The notes under the pieces: generated by a model | Seen by the model: only the letters and a program-made list of their open reading frames with translations | The model's database searches: none | Told to the model about the DNA's origin: nothing | NCBI RefSeq assembly: GCF_003837805.1 | Contig: NZ_RQIT01000037.1 | Span: forward strand, 1-39,866 | Reading direction: 5' to 3' | DNA from: Bradyrhizobium sp. RP6 | Lineage (GTDB): Bacteria; Pseudomonadota; Alphaproteobacteria; Rhizobiales; Xanthobacteraceae | Length of the DNA stretch: 39,866 nt | Part shown: piece by piece, positions 26,631 to 35,791 of the stretch | Position numbering within the stretch: the stretch's first letter is position 1 | Layout of the letters: each line of letters starts with the position of its first letter | Position numbers and translations under genes: made by a program

Positions 26631-26914
26631 TATGTCTTGCCTTCCTTGGCTTTGGTGACGATGGCGTTGATATCAACTGCGGAGGTAGACCCGCGGCTGG
26701 TGGGCCCTCCACTGTTGACGTCCACCGGGATGCCGAGAACGTCGAGAGCACGAAGGACAAGAGCCAGCTCTGCGCGGGGATGACCATGCTCGACCTCAAT
26801 CACCCATTGACGGCTGACGCCGATCCGCTTGGCCAGTGTCGCCTGGTCTAGCTTGAGGCGTTTGCGTCTGTCGCGAATGACGGCGCCGAGGTCGCCAGGT
26901 GTACGGATAAGCAT
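26630..26914 (-). CDS. hipB: HipB-type HTH antitoxin
   Basis: A 94-residue protein with a Cro/C1-type helix-turn-helix (IRDRRKRLKLDQATLAKRIG followed by VSRQWVIEVEHGHPRAEL), then a short tail to NAIVTKAKEGKT. HipB binds and neutralises HipA and represses the operon. It is the first gene, with a one-base overlap to hipA, the normal order for this type II system. Inverted repeats that could be its operators lie just upstream at 26933-27008. Confidence 0.9.
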   Translation of the reverse strand: MLIRTPGDLGAVIRDRRKRLKLDQATLAKRIGVSRQWVIEVEHGHPRAELALVLRALDVLGIPVDVNSGGPTSRGSTSAVDINAIVTKAKEGKT

Positions 26915-26932
26915 TCCAATCCCAAATGTTAG

Positions 26933-26950
26933 TGCTAGCTTACATTAGCA
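26933..26950. promoter_or_regulatory. candidate HipB operator: TGCTA-N8-TAGCA
   Basis: A perfect 5-bp inverted repeat with an eight-base spacer, the same geometry as the E. coli HipB operator (TATCC-N8-GGATA), 19 bases upstream of hipB. Confidence 0.55.
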
Positions 26951-26956
26951 TAAGTC

Positions 26957-27008
26957 GCCGCTCGCTGACAATTATAAATGTAGCCGCTCGCCGACATTCC
27001 GAAATGTC
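26957..27008. promoter_or_regulatory. second operator-like array upstream of hipB
   Basis: A direct repeat of about 27 bases (GCCGCTCGCTGACAATTATA and GCCGCTCGCCGACATTCCGA, each followed by AATGT). The second copy contains the perfect inverted repeat GACATT-CCGA-AATGTC at 26993-27008. Likely promoter and regulator-binding DNA of hipBA. Confidence 0.45.
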
Positions 27009-29216
27009 AGGTCGACATTCTCGGTCAACGGAAGTACTAACGTTTTCAGAGACATAAAGTAGACCCTGGTACCGGCTCAGCAATCCCCGCTCCGCTGCGG
27101 CAAGTTCCTCGCCTGTTCGGTGTCGCCTTGCTCGGATGTGACACCCAGTGGCGCCTCCTCACGTGCCATGAGCCGCGCGCGCTCATGTGCGTGGGATCAA
27201 TCCGCATGAGCATTTCCTTCTCGCCGCTCGACGTTGCGAGCCATGCTGCCCCCTCGCCGCTCGATGCGTGGCTGCACCCATGCCAAGGCGCGCCTCGGAT
27301 CCCAAATTGCTCGTGGGATGCAAGGCGCCGGCTGCCTTTCGGCATACGACACGCGGACTATCAATCATTGCGCAGCATTTCCAAACGCATGGATTTCGAC
27401 CATTGCGGACGGCCCTTAATCTGACCCCGGCTATTTTGAAGGATCTGGGTCATCGACGAGCAGCGTTACTCGGATCGCAAGTTTTGTCCGCTGATCCTCA
27501 TGAGTGAACGAGCCGTATTTCTCGCCCTCAATGGCGGCTTACTAATTGCTTTCACGGTCTGGCTTGTGTTGCCGCCCGGCAGTTCGTGGTTGCTGCACGT
27601 CTTGCGGTCTATGTCGGCTGGAAAGGACTTGGTTATCAGGCTCGGCCTCGAGCCTTTCGCACACAAGCCGGACTCGCAACCCATGGTCGGGGGGGGACGA
27701 GCGCTCGCGCAGCATCTACGGACATCGTGGTATGCAAGGAGTGAGCAGGGCCGTTGACCTCACAGGGTCGATACGGTCGCCGCGATTGAGACCGGGCCTC
27801 GGCTTCAAACCCATGCATCCTCAATCAAAATGCTTGCAGCCGCAGCGATTTATCTATCTGAAACCGGTGCGAAAAATCCGCCCCGCTGTAAGTCGGAGGA
27901 CGCCCAGTCAACAACTTCGTCCAGAGTCCATTGGAGACCTAAGCTATTTGGAGCTAAAATGACGAGGTCCAGATCGATGATTGCCGCCGCGGCTCAGGTC
28001 GCGACGGAATTTTTTGGCCTGAATCCTATGAAGGAAGTCCGCCGTCCGTTGGGCATTGGACGAGATCGTGAAGATCGCGCGTCCGTTCTTCAGCACCTTG
28101 ATTCAAGAGCCGATATAGGAGGCGTGATCCTCCCTCACCTCCGGTGTTAGGCCGAGATCGGCAGACAGGAAGCCCGCGCCAAGCTCCGCGACCAACTCTC
28201 CCATGGCATAGCCTTCAACGCCGAAGCGCTAGCGGCCGAACTCGCGGTTCAGGCGGCTCTCGTGGCGGCATGCAGTATACAAGGCCACTCTTGCGCGCGC
28301 TGCGGCAGGAATGGAAGTACGTGGCCCTCACCTTTTCGGGTGGTGTACCGACCTTCGCCAGAGTACCTGCGAAGCTTGTCGGAGATAGCTAGCGGGATTG
28401 GTCCCGGGGCAAGATGTAAAACAGTGCGGGCGCGGCTCGGTGCTAACCGGCTCGGGGGCTGAAACCAGGCCAACTAGTCCCTACCACATCCGCACTGCCG
28501 TTGAGACTAGCGGAAAAGTGACTCGGCGCTGATCGATCTGGAGCGATAACGCTGTCCCTGTCACATCCCGTTAACCCCAAGGGCTCTGTATCTGTGATAG
28601 CTTACCGCAACCTGACAGGCCTTTGCGCAGTCGGTCAATAGTGTGTGGGCTATCAACACCCGCTCAATCCGCCACGGAAACTTCTGCAACCACTCAGACA
28701 TGCTTTCGTGCTGTCAGCCATCACGACGTCAGGACACCCGGACGGTTCAGGCTGCTGATCAGTGAGACATTGTCGGTTGCGGACCACACCATCTAGATAC
28801 TCCGCCCCGTTGGGGGCAGGTCTCTGTGACGTCAAATTGCGAATTCGGTGCTTTGCGCCCCCATCCCTCTGCCGTGCATATTGTACTGCCATGTTCGTCG
28901 CACTCCGCGTATCGATCGATTGTCGGAGTGCATTGGTGGAATTCCAGTAAGCCTCCAACCGACTGCGGATCGACGATAAGCGAGCCAGATGATGATTGTG
29001 CACTTAAATTGTAGGCTCTAGGGTGCGAGAGAAATACAGCATCGCACGACTGAGCAATATAGGCCGGTCAGCAATAGATGGAACGCAGCGCGGATGCGCC
29101 GGCGCCTATCGAGGGGACTTGATGAGAAAGGCGCTATCCCTATCCGCATCCGCACTGCCAACGAAGTTAGCCACGGGATCGAGAGGCTGACGCAGCGGCT
29201 TTGCCCTGAGGGCTGT
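27009..29216. other. 2.2-kb stretch with no intact gene
   Basis: No recognised family. Two plus-strand pieces look protein-like but have no clear starts: 27500-27600 (MSERAVFLALNGGLLIAFTV, a possible membrane segment) and about 28150-28290 (AEIGRQEARAKLRDQLSHGI then AFNAEALAAELAVQAALVAA). These look like leftovers of disrupted genes. No RNA gene signature seen. Confidence 0.4.
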
Positions 29217-29426
29217 TCACACGAAATGCCTGGTGGGTATCAAGGAGAAATCGGCCTTGAGTGACCTACCCGGACTGATACGCGAGACTGAGGGCGTAGC
29301 TGATCGCCCGGATTCATCCCCCAGGGAGATCGTCCCGCCGAGAATGAGCAAAGACGGGTCTGACGCCGCTGCCGATAACGTCGTCCGCCAAGCCTCATCA
29401 TTGAAGTAGATCTTCGTCCTCGACAT
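29217..29426 (-). CDS. hypothetical 69-residue ORF
   Basis: MSRTKIYFNDEAWRTTLSAA... ending PTRHFV. Composition is plausible but there is no good ribosome site and no motif I recognise. It abuts the broken prolyl oligopeptidase and may be a fragment. Confidence 0.22.
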   Translation of the reverse strand: MSRTKIYFNDEAWRTTLSAAASDPSLLILGGTISLGDESGRSATPSVSRISPGRSLKADFSLIPTRHFV

Positions 29427-29490
29427 CACTCATCGACAAGCCGCCGGGATGCATACGTATATTCCAAAGCGATCTGGCGTGCCTGTTCAA

Positions 29491-31225
29491 TTAGGTTGGC
29501 GGCGGCGCTATGCCCCCGTCGGTATTCTCATAGTAGAAGTACGGTTGGCCCAACGCAGCGAGCCTCGCCGCTGCCTTGCGGCCATGCGCTGGATGCACGC
29601 GGTCGTCCTTGGTGGACGTGAGAATGAAGGGGCCCGGGTAGGTCTTGCCTGGCACCAACCTCTGATAGGGCGAGTAGGCGTCGAGCCACTTGCGCTGTTC
29701 GGGAGTGCTGGGATCGCCATACTCGCTGATCCAGGAGGCTACGGCGCCCAGCTTGGTGAACCGAACCATATCGAACAGCGGCACCTGTAAGATGGCCGCA
29801 TTGAAGAGGTCGGGTCGTTGGGTGATTGCGGTGCCTACCAGGAGGCCTCCTTGGCTACCGCCGACCAGGCCCAGCCGGCGGGGAGAAGTGATTTTGCGCC
29901 GGATCAAGTCCTCCGCGACGGCGATAAAATCATCCCATGTCCGCTGCTTCGTTGCTCCTTGAGCAGTCTGGTGCCATTGGGGCCCGAACTCACCGCCGCC
30001 GCGCAGGTTCGCGACGACATACGCGTTCCCCTGCTCGAGCCAGAGTCGTCCGGTAGGACCCGCGTAATAGGGGATGAGTGGAATCTGAAACCCACCATAG
30101 CCAGAGAGAAGCGTTGGAGTTGATCCGTCAAATCTTGCGCTCTTGGGTCGTACCAGAAAGTAAGGAATGCGGGTCCCATCGCGCGAGATTGCCTCGAACT
30201 GTTCGACGACAAGTCTCGAGGCGTCGAACCTAGGAGGGGTCGTCTTCAGGGTCTCAAGGCGTTCGGTTGCGGCGTCGAAGTACCAGAGCATCGTCGGGCT
30301 AAGAAAGCTGGAGACGGTGAACATCGCCTCGTCCGTTTCATGCGATGCCGCAGCTAGCCCGACACTCGCATTCTCTGGAAGCGGGATCGGCCTGGCCTGC
30401 CAGGCGCCTGATTGTACTTGTAGACGAACGCCCTACTCTGAACATTGTCGAGAATCGTTAGGATTAACAAGTTTCTTGTGGCGGTGAATCCGCTGATCGC
30501 TTGTCGAGGTCCAGGCTTGAAAACGAGGGTGGGCATGGCGCGCAGCGGATCCTGCCTCCATTCGGCCAGGTCATACGAGATGATCGAGCCGGCTGAGAAG
30601 GGGTATCTCCGGACGGCGGCATCCAGTCTTCGTTTAGCGTCATCAGCAGGCGACCACTCGCGATGCCCCCAATGGTCGCCTTCTTTGGCAGATTGAGATT
30701 AATCGGCTTGGACCCAAAGAGAACATACTCATGCTCGAAGAAACCGATCCTGCGGACGGCGCCGGTCGCATGGATCGTGCCTTCACTGTCGCGCAGCACG
30801 AATGGTTTGGCCTCGACATCGGTCGGCTCACCACGGAAGACCTCGCGCGCTTCCGCGAGCGACTGAGCGCGCTTGAGCTCCTTCACAACGAAAGGGTAAC
30901 CGGCTTGCGTCATGGTCCCTTCGCCCCAATCTCGTGTAATCAGGACCGTGTCGCTATTTACCCAAGTGACCTGCTGTTTTCCCTCGGGGAGTGCGAAGCC
31001 GTTCGTGACGAAGGTTTTGGCGACTGCGTCGAACTCCCGGACGAACACAGCGTCCTTTCCGCCCTCGGACAGGTTGAGCAAGCATAGGCGCTCCTCGGGC
31101 GGGAGGCAGCCCACCCTTTTAAGAACCCAGTTCTTCTTGTCCGTGTCAGCGAGAGCATCCACGTCGAGGATGGTCTCCCATCGGGGGCTTTGGCTGGGAC
31201 AGTCGGTTCTTAGTAAGGGCGGCAT
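29491..31225 (-). pseudogene. prolyl oligopeptidase (S9A) pseudogene
   Basis: Pieces of one S9A peptidase are spread over three frames. The propeller part reads PRWETILDVDALADTDKKNW and LFGSKPINLNLPKKATIGGI; the frame changes near 30590 and again between 30330 and 30460. The catalytic part then reads LSGYGGFQIPLIPYYAG, VVANLRGGGEFGPQWHQTAQ, the nucleophile motif GGSQGG, and KDDRVHPAH with the Asp. It stops at ENTDGG, just where the catalytic His would follow, so the His is lost. The N-terminus is also missing. These enzymes cleave after proline in short peptides. At least two frameshifts and loss at both ends make it non-functional. Confidence 0.88.
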
Positions 31226-31924
31226 GTTTGCGCGGCGGCCACCTTGCTCATCGTCGCAGTCCGTAAATCTTCGACGATCGCTTGCGCCTTCCGTTCGGCC
31301 ATTCACAACTCTGCTGGGCATGAATTGCCTTGAGCATGTGGACCTCGCAAACCTTGTGCGAAGGGATATCGCGCCGGTCACCCTAAAGCATTCGAGGACG
31401 CCGCGAAGCCGACGAAAGCCGCAAGACAACGGGCGCGCTAAAGTGGTCCGGACACGAGCTCGCTTTCTCGCGCACTCACGCTCCCAAAACTAACACGAAC
31501 TAAACTTGCAACGACCGGCCGCTGGCCGTCACGGCAGCTCGTGCTGGAAAAGAACACTGCACTTTGAATGACGCTGTTCAGTCAGAGCGGAACGGGTCCG
31601 CGCACATTGCAATCGAAAAAACATGAAAGTCGCACATGCGCGCGCCTTCCACCCTCGCCGCGCAATGCAGTGCTACCGACGCTCAATTGTCCGCCTTCAA
31701 ACCAACGTAGAGAGTTGACGCGACACACTCTTAGGAAACTCCTGCAAAATATACGAATTAGTCCGGCACGCGGCTTGCTTCGTTCAGGACATCATCACCA
31801 ATCGTGGTGCGATGATCTTCGGAGCGGCCCGGCGCGTCATTACGTGTCTGGCCGCTGCGACGATTTGCCGTGCGGCGATACTTAGCGAGCGGGACCGCGT
31901 CTCGGGAAAGTGCAGGCAATCATT
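31226..31924. other. intergenic, no gene seen
   Basis: Short frames only between the broken peptidase and the barrel gene; it should contain the promoter of the barrel gene, but no clear box stands out. Confidence 0.35.
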
Positions 31925-33622
31925 ATGCGATCAAGAGTTCTCTTTTTGGGTGCTACGACGATGGCGCTCGTCACATCGGGTAGAGCTATGGCGAACCTCG
32001 AGCGACAAGTACTGCCACCGGCGGTGTGGAACTGGTCTGGAGGCTACATTGGCGGTCACGCCGGCGGCGGGTACGGCCGAACCTCCTTTAGCAATCCCTT
32101 TGGCCCGTCGATCTATGGCGGCAGCGTCGATATTCCATCGTTCGTCGCAGGTGGCCAGATCGGCTACAATTGGCAGAACAACAGTTGGGTGTTCGGCCTC
32201 GAACTGGATGCCAGCGCAGCTGCCGCCAACGGCTCAAACACCTGCCTAGCCGCCTCCCACTTGATTGTAAGCGCAAACTGCAACGCAGGTCCCAACCTCT
32301 TTGCGACCGGGATCGGCCGCATCGGCTACGCCTTCGGTCCGCTCGGGCAAACGCTTGCCTATCTCAAGGCAGGCGTAGCCTGGCAAAACAATCGGGGCGA
32401 CGTCGTCAACAACGTGGAACCGGAGAACCAGCCACAGGAGAAAACCCATTTCGATTATGGCCGAGTTGGCGGCGTGATCGCGCTCGGTCTCGAGCGAGCC
32501 CTTACGCCGGCATGGTCGGTGAATGTCGAGTATGACTATCTGCATTTCGGCGGACCAAGTGTCGCCACCGCTTCGACAGTGCAGTTATCTCCGCCTGCGA
32601 TTCTGCCGGCGAACACAACCAGCCTATCCAGCAACTATCACATCGGAAGAGTTGGTCTGAACTACCACTTTGGTGTGGACCCAGAGGCCGCACCAAGGTC
32701 CGATGCGCCGTATGCGAAATCAGCGGGCAGCGTACCATCCATTCCCGACGCGCCTGGTTGGTCGTTCGAAGGCGGCTCGCGGCTCTGGCTGAGCCGGGGA
32801 CGATTCCAATGGGATCACAGCGCACTTAATAATAACGATGCCCTAGACCCCAGCATACTCGTATCGCGGCTCACTTATCACGGACTGAACGGGCTTTCGG
32901 GGGAGGTATTCGGCCGGGTCGACAGTCCCTGGGGAGTGTTCCTGAAGGGCAACCTTGGGATCGGAAGCTTCAACAAGGGGAAGATGAACGACGAAGATTG
33001 GCTGGTCCAGCAGGAAGGATACCCGTACCAAAATACTCTTTCAGGTCAGTCAAACGGAAGGTTCGCATATTACACGGCGGACGCCGGTTACGATTTCCTG
33101 CGCAGCGCGAACTACAAGGTCGGTGCATTTATAGGCTGGGCCTATTACAGCCAGAGCTCAGATACCATTGGTTGCGTTCGGGTCGCGCCTCAGGATGAAG
33201 CATGTCTGAAGCCGGGCGACACTAGGATCGTCGGTGTGGAGGATACTCAATGGAATGCGCCTCGAATCGGCCTGAGCGCCGAAACTATGCTGACCGAGCG
33301 CTGGCGCCTCAATGCTGATGTCGCTTACCTGCCCTGGACCGATTTCAAAGGCCGCGACTATCATCTCTTGCGTCCCAAGACCACCTTTGACGAACAACGC
33401 GGCAATGGTGGTGGCGGAGTCCAGATTGCGGGCGTGTTGTCCTACTTCCTCACCCAGAACATCAGCGTCGGGGTCGGTGGCCGCTATTGGGCCATGTGGA
33501 CCAAAAAGGACAGCGACTCTTTGTGCAGCAGCAGCGGCTGCGTCGGTGACCCGCGCATTCTTGCGAAGTACAGCATGGAACGGTGGGGTACGTGCTTTCA
33601 GGCCTCTTATAAGCTCAATTAA
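31925..33622 (+). CDS. outer-membrane beta-barrel protein, two-part
   Basis: A 565-residue exported protein. The first 23 residues form a signal peptide (MRSRVLFLGATTMALVTSGR, cleavage after AMA). Residues about 35-255 follow the Omp25/Omp31-type small barrel pattern common in Rhizobiales (WSGGYIGGHAGGGYG, AGGQIGYNWQNNSWVFGLEL, and SSNYHIGRVGLNYHFG at its end). A Pro/Ser-rich linker leads to a second barrel-like region, about 285-565 (GWSFEGGSRLWLSRGRFQWD, GRVDSPWGVFLKGNLGIGSF, RIGLSAETMLTERWRLNADV). This part resembles the omptin-like or similar 10-strand family; I cannot confirm protease residues. The ATG at 31925 gives a clean signal peptide; an in-frame GTG lies at 31910. The gene is intact and stands alone. 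Confidence 0.82.
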   Translation: MRSRVLFLGATTMALVTSGRAMANLERQVLPPAVWNWSGGYIGGHAGGGYGRTSFSNPFGPSIYGGSVDIPSFVAGGQIGYNWQNNSWVFGLELDASAAAANGSNTCLAASHLIVSANCNAGPNLFATGIGRIGYAFGPLGQTLAYLKAGVAWQNNRGDVVNNVEPENQPQEKTHFDYGRVGGVIALGLERALTPAWSVNVEYDYLHFGGPSVATASTVQLSPPAILPANTTSLSSNYHIGRVGLNYHFGVDPEAAPRSDAPYAKSAGSVPSIPDAPGWSFEGGSRLWLSRGRFQWDHSALNNNDALDPSILVSRLTYHGLNGLSGEVFGRVDSPWGVFLKGNLGIGSFNKGKMNDEDWLVQQEGYPYQNTLSGQSNGRFAYYTADAGYDFLRSANYKVGAFIGWAYYSQSSDTIGCVRVAPQDEACLKPGDTRIVGVEDTQWNAPRIGLSAETMLTERWRLNADVAYLPWTDFKGRDYHLLRPKTTFDEQRGNGGGGVQIAGVLSYFLTQNISVGVGGRYWAMWTKKDSDSLCSSSGCVGDPRILAKYSMERWGTCFQASYKLN

Positions 33623-33915
33623 GGACCTCACTAACGAGGCTCCCGACTTCAGATTCTTAGATGCCGTTCTGAAGTTTGCTGATGACCAGTCCTCGGCGCG
33701 CAATTGCCGCCGAGGATTGGCATGTCGCGATCACGCTGTTCGCCGGGTTGCTACGATTGCATATCACCCGCCTTTGATGAGGCGGGCGCAACTCTGCCCC
33801 CGAACCAAAGCTCGTCCACTAATAACAGCTCGATTTCTTGGTCCGGACGAACTCGCTTCAAAGCCGATTGTGCGCGCCATTGCGACCGGGCTGGGATGCG
33901 CTCGATGCACGATTT

Positions 33916-34224
33916 CTAAATTCCGCAGCGGGATCTCTCGTGGGCAACCGAGACCGCAGCGAGCCCCAACATCACGTCGCCGGTGAATCCGAAATGGAGA
34001 CTATAGAGCCACCAGATTGCGCAGCACCGGTCGAGATCGTACATGGCGAGCGCGCGCCTTGTTGCTGCGACCATCCGCGCCATCGGCTTCATTCCGCGTG
34101 TCATCTGGAAACCTCGGCGTCTCGGGGCCAGCGCTCTCCATACAATGACTTTTAGGGCGGTGATGGCCCGCTGTCCGGCGCGTGCACCTGCAAGAGATCT
34201 GGAATTGAGATTGATGTTCGCCAT
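33916..34224 (-). CDS. hypothetical basic protein
   Basis: A 102-residue frame from ATG 34224 (MANINLNSRSLAGARAGQRA) with a basic first half and a hydrophobic end (WWLYSLHFGFTGDVMLGLAA). A purine-rich GGAAAAG lies upstream. No family recognised. Could be real but is not supported by anything else. Confidence 0.3.
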   Translation of the reverse strand: MANINLNSRSLAGARAGQRAITALKVIVWRALAPRRRGFQMTRGMKPMARMVAATRRALAMYDLDRCCAIWWLYSLHFGFTGDVMLGLAAVSVAHERSRCGI

Positions 34225-34690
34225 GGCGTTCTTTTCCGCGTTTCGAAGCAGATTGCGCACACCTATGTGCATGCGCTCATTGCCGTGATCCTACGGCGAT
34301 ACTGCTTGCAAAACGCCCAGATCTGGTAGTGCCAATTGACCGGACTCCCGACCGACAAATACGCTTACGCGATCCCACCGCTGCGCGAAGCCACTTGCGG
34401 CAGTGGTTGCGGCTACGCGACCTTTGCTGCCAGCTCCTTGAGAATACCTCGCGCGTCCGCCGAGGCTATCTAGGCAGGGCCTTCGCTGTTTCCGAGTAAC
34501 CCCTCCAGGTCAGCGGTTTCGCTACCCAACTTGCGCGGACCCAGCCGACATCGAGCGCTGGCTTGCGGCCGAGCTCCGTCTGACCGCGCATGCAATTCTC
34601 GGTCGCCTCGCGAAGCAACGCCCCGAACAGTTCGGCCTGCACCACACCATAGCAGAGCTTGCTGGGATTGCTCAGAGGCAAAGCAGCCGA

Positions 34691-34854
34691 GACGATCATC
34701 CCGCACGGCTAAAGCTTCGGCGCTGGCCGCGTGTAATGGGCATTCCGCGCGTCTCCAGAAACTTCCGATCCTGCGCGGCATGGTGCAATCCCGGACTGGC
34801 CGATAGCCAGAGCTACATCGATCAAGCGAAACTAACATCCTCAGATGAGGCAAT
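34691..34854 (-). repeat. dispersed repeat, copy A
   Basis: About 164 bp related to 36186-36368 in the same orientation. On the minus strand it runs from ATTGCCTCATCTGAGGATGT through CGATGTAGCTCTGGCT to an ATG (34781) opening MPRRIGSFWRRAECPLHAAS, and ends in GTGCGGGATGATCGTC. The start carries a small palindrome CCTCA-TC-TGAGG. It could be the 5' region of a small gene pair or an IS fragment. Confidence 0.6.
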
Positions 34855-35054
34855 TCCCAGGCAATATGGCAGGGGGGACTGACAGGCCGGCGCCACGCGG
34901 ACGAAACGTCCAGGATGACCGTTCATCTCGTGGGCTGCCAGTGGGCCCGAGGATGCGTACCCACTGGCTGCGCGAATAATCCACTATTGGGCGAATGTCT
35001 CTCCAGCTAAGGACAACCGAAGTGATCGCAGGCCTCCAGCCACGCGCGATCGGT

Positions 35055-35642
35055 TCACAGCGGGGTTGTCTCCCGTGTAAGCCTAACGAACCCTCCTTCG
35101 GCTAATTCGGCTTTGTAGGCCCGTCCGTTAAGTAGGATCGTGGTGGAGTTATCTGCGGTCGGCATAAAACCGTCGTGGCGCAGCTTCTCCATTAGAGCAG
35201 GTGTGGCCCATTGCTGTGCTAGCGGCATTCCGTAGCGCCATTTCTCCGCGAAGAAGGCTCCGAAGTCCGGTACCCCCGCCCGGCCGACCCCAACCACTTG
35301 GTCCTCCGCAGGGTTATGAACAAGACGAACGCGATTGGACTCATCCAAACCGGCCGTGTAGCGGTGACCTTGGATTTCATAGGTCATCGTCGGCTGGTCC
35401 GAGTCCGGCAAGAGACCGTGGTGGAACAGCCTCTCAACCATCGCGTCAGGGGCGATTTGCGAACCGTGTAAAAATCTCTGTGGAGCGGCGAATGTGACAT
35501 CTACCGCTTCCTCAGGTGCGGCAGGTGATGATGGGCCAGCTTCATTCATGATCTGACTGAACAAATCATGATCTTCCTGTGTCCAGACGTGCGCTGTTGG
35601 CGATTCCGGGGAACGGGCATTGTCGATCGGGTTCGGATCCAT
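35055..35642 (-). CDS. small putative type III effector with two copies of the shared module
   Basis: A 195-residue protein, MDPNPIDNARSPESPTAHVW..., with a tts box about 130 bases upstream. After a short acidic N-terminus it is built almost wholly from two related units: residues 48-111 (FAAPQRFLHGSQIAPDAMVE ... GHRYTAGLDESNRVRLVHNP) and 128-192 (FFAEKWRYGMPLAQQWATPA ... GRAYKAELAEGGFVRLT). The same unit is found once near the C-terminus of the effector at 15546-16919 and once before the protease domain of the nopD-like protein. ATG 35642 has AAGGAGAG at good distance. No enzymatic motif; a protein-binding or host-targeting module is a reasonable guess. Secretion is inferred from the tts box. 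Confidence 0.8.
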   Translation of the reverse strand: MDPNPIDNARSPESPTAHVWTQEDHDLFSQIMNEAGPSSPAAPEEAVDVTFAAPQRFLHGSQIAPDAMVERLFHHGLLPDSDQPTMTYEIQGHRYTAGLDESNRVRLVHNPAEDQVVGVGRAGVPDFGAFFAEKWRYGMPLAQQWATPALMEKLRHDGFMPTADNSTTILLNGRAYKAELAEGGFVRLTRETTPL

Positions 35643-35774
35643 AAAGCTCTCCTTTCTGTTGTGAGAACAACGGCTTCTTGAAGATCTCCCCCAGGGAATG
35701 AGCTGAGTTCGTCACGAATTCAGAGATGGCTGGCTTCGTCATCGAGTGGCCAAGGTCGAATGTTAAAGAGGCTG

Positions 35775-35791
35775 GCTTTCGAGAAGCTGAC
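35775..35791 (-). promoter_or_regulatory. tts box
   Basis: On the minus strand GTCAGCTTCTCGAAAGCCAG (core at 35775-35791): a perfect match to the TtsI-box core. It points to the effector starting at 35642. Confidence 0.92.

Larger units (their letters stand above)
33623..35054. other. mostly empty stretch with one copy of a dispersed repeat
   Basis: Apart from the weak ORF at 33916-34224 and the repeat at 34691-34854, no gene or signal is supported here. Confidence 0.4.

Noticed and set aside
25722..26783. 353-codon plus-strand frame opposite hipA
   Set aside because: Antisense shadow of hipA/hipB, whose motifs are complete; the plus-strand product has no family features.
28900..28960. Nod-box-like GACAATCGAT on the minus strand
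   Set aside because: Only the central bases match; the other blocks are absent.
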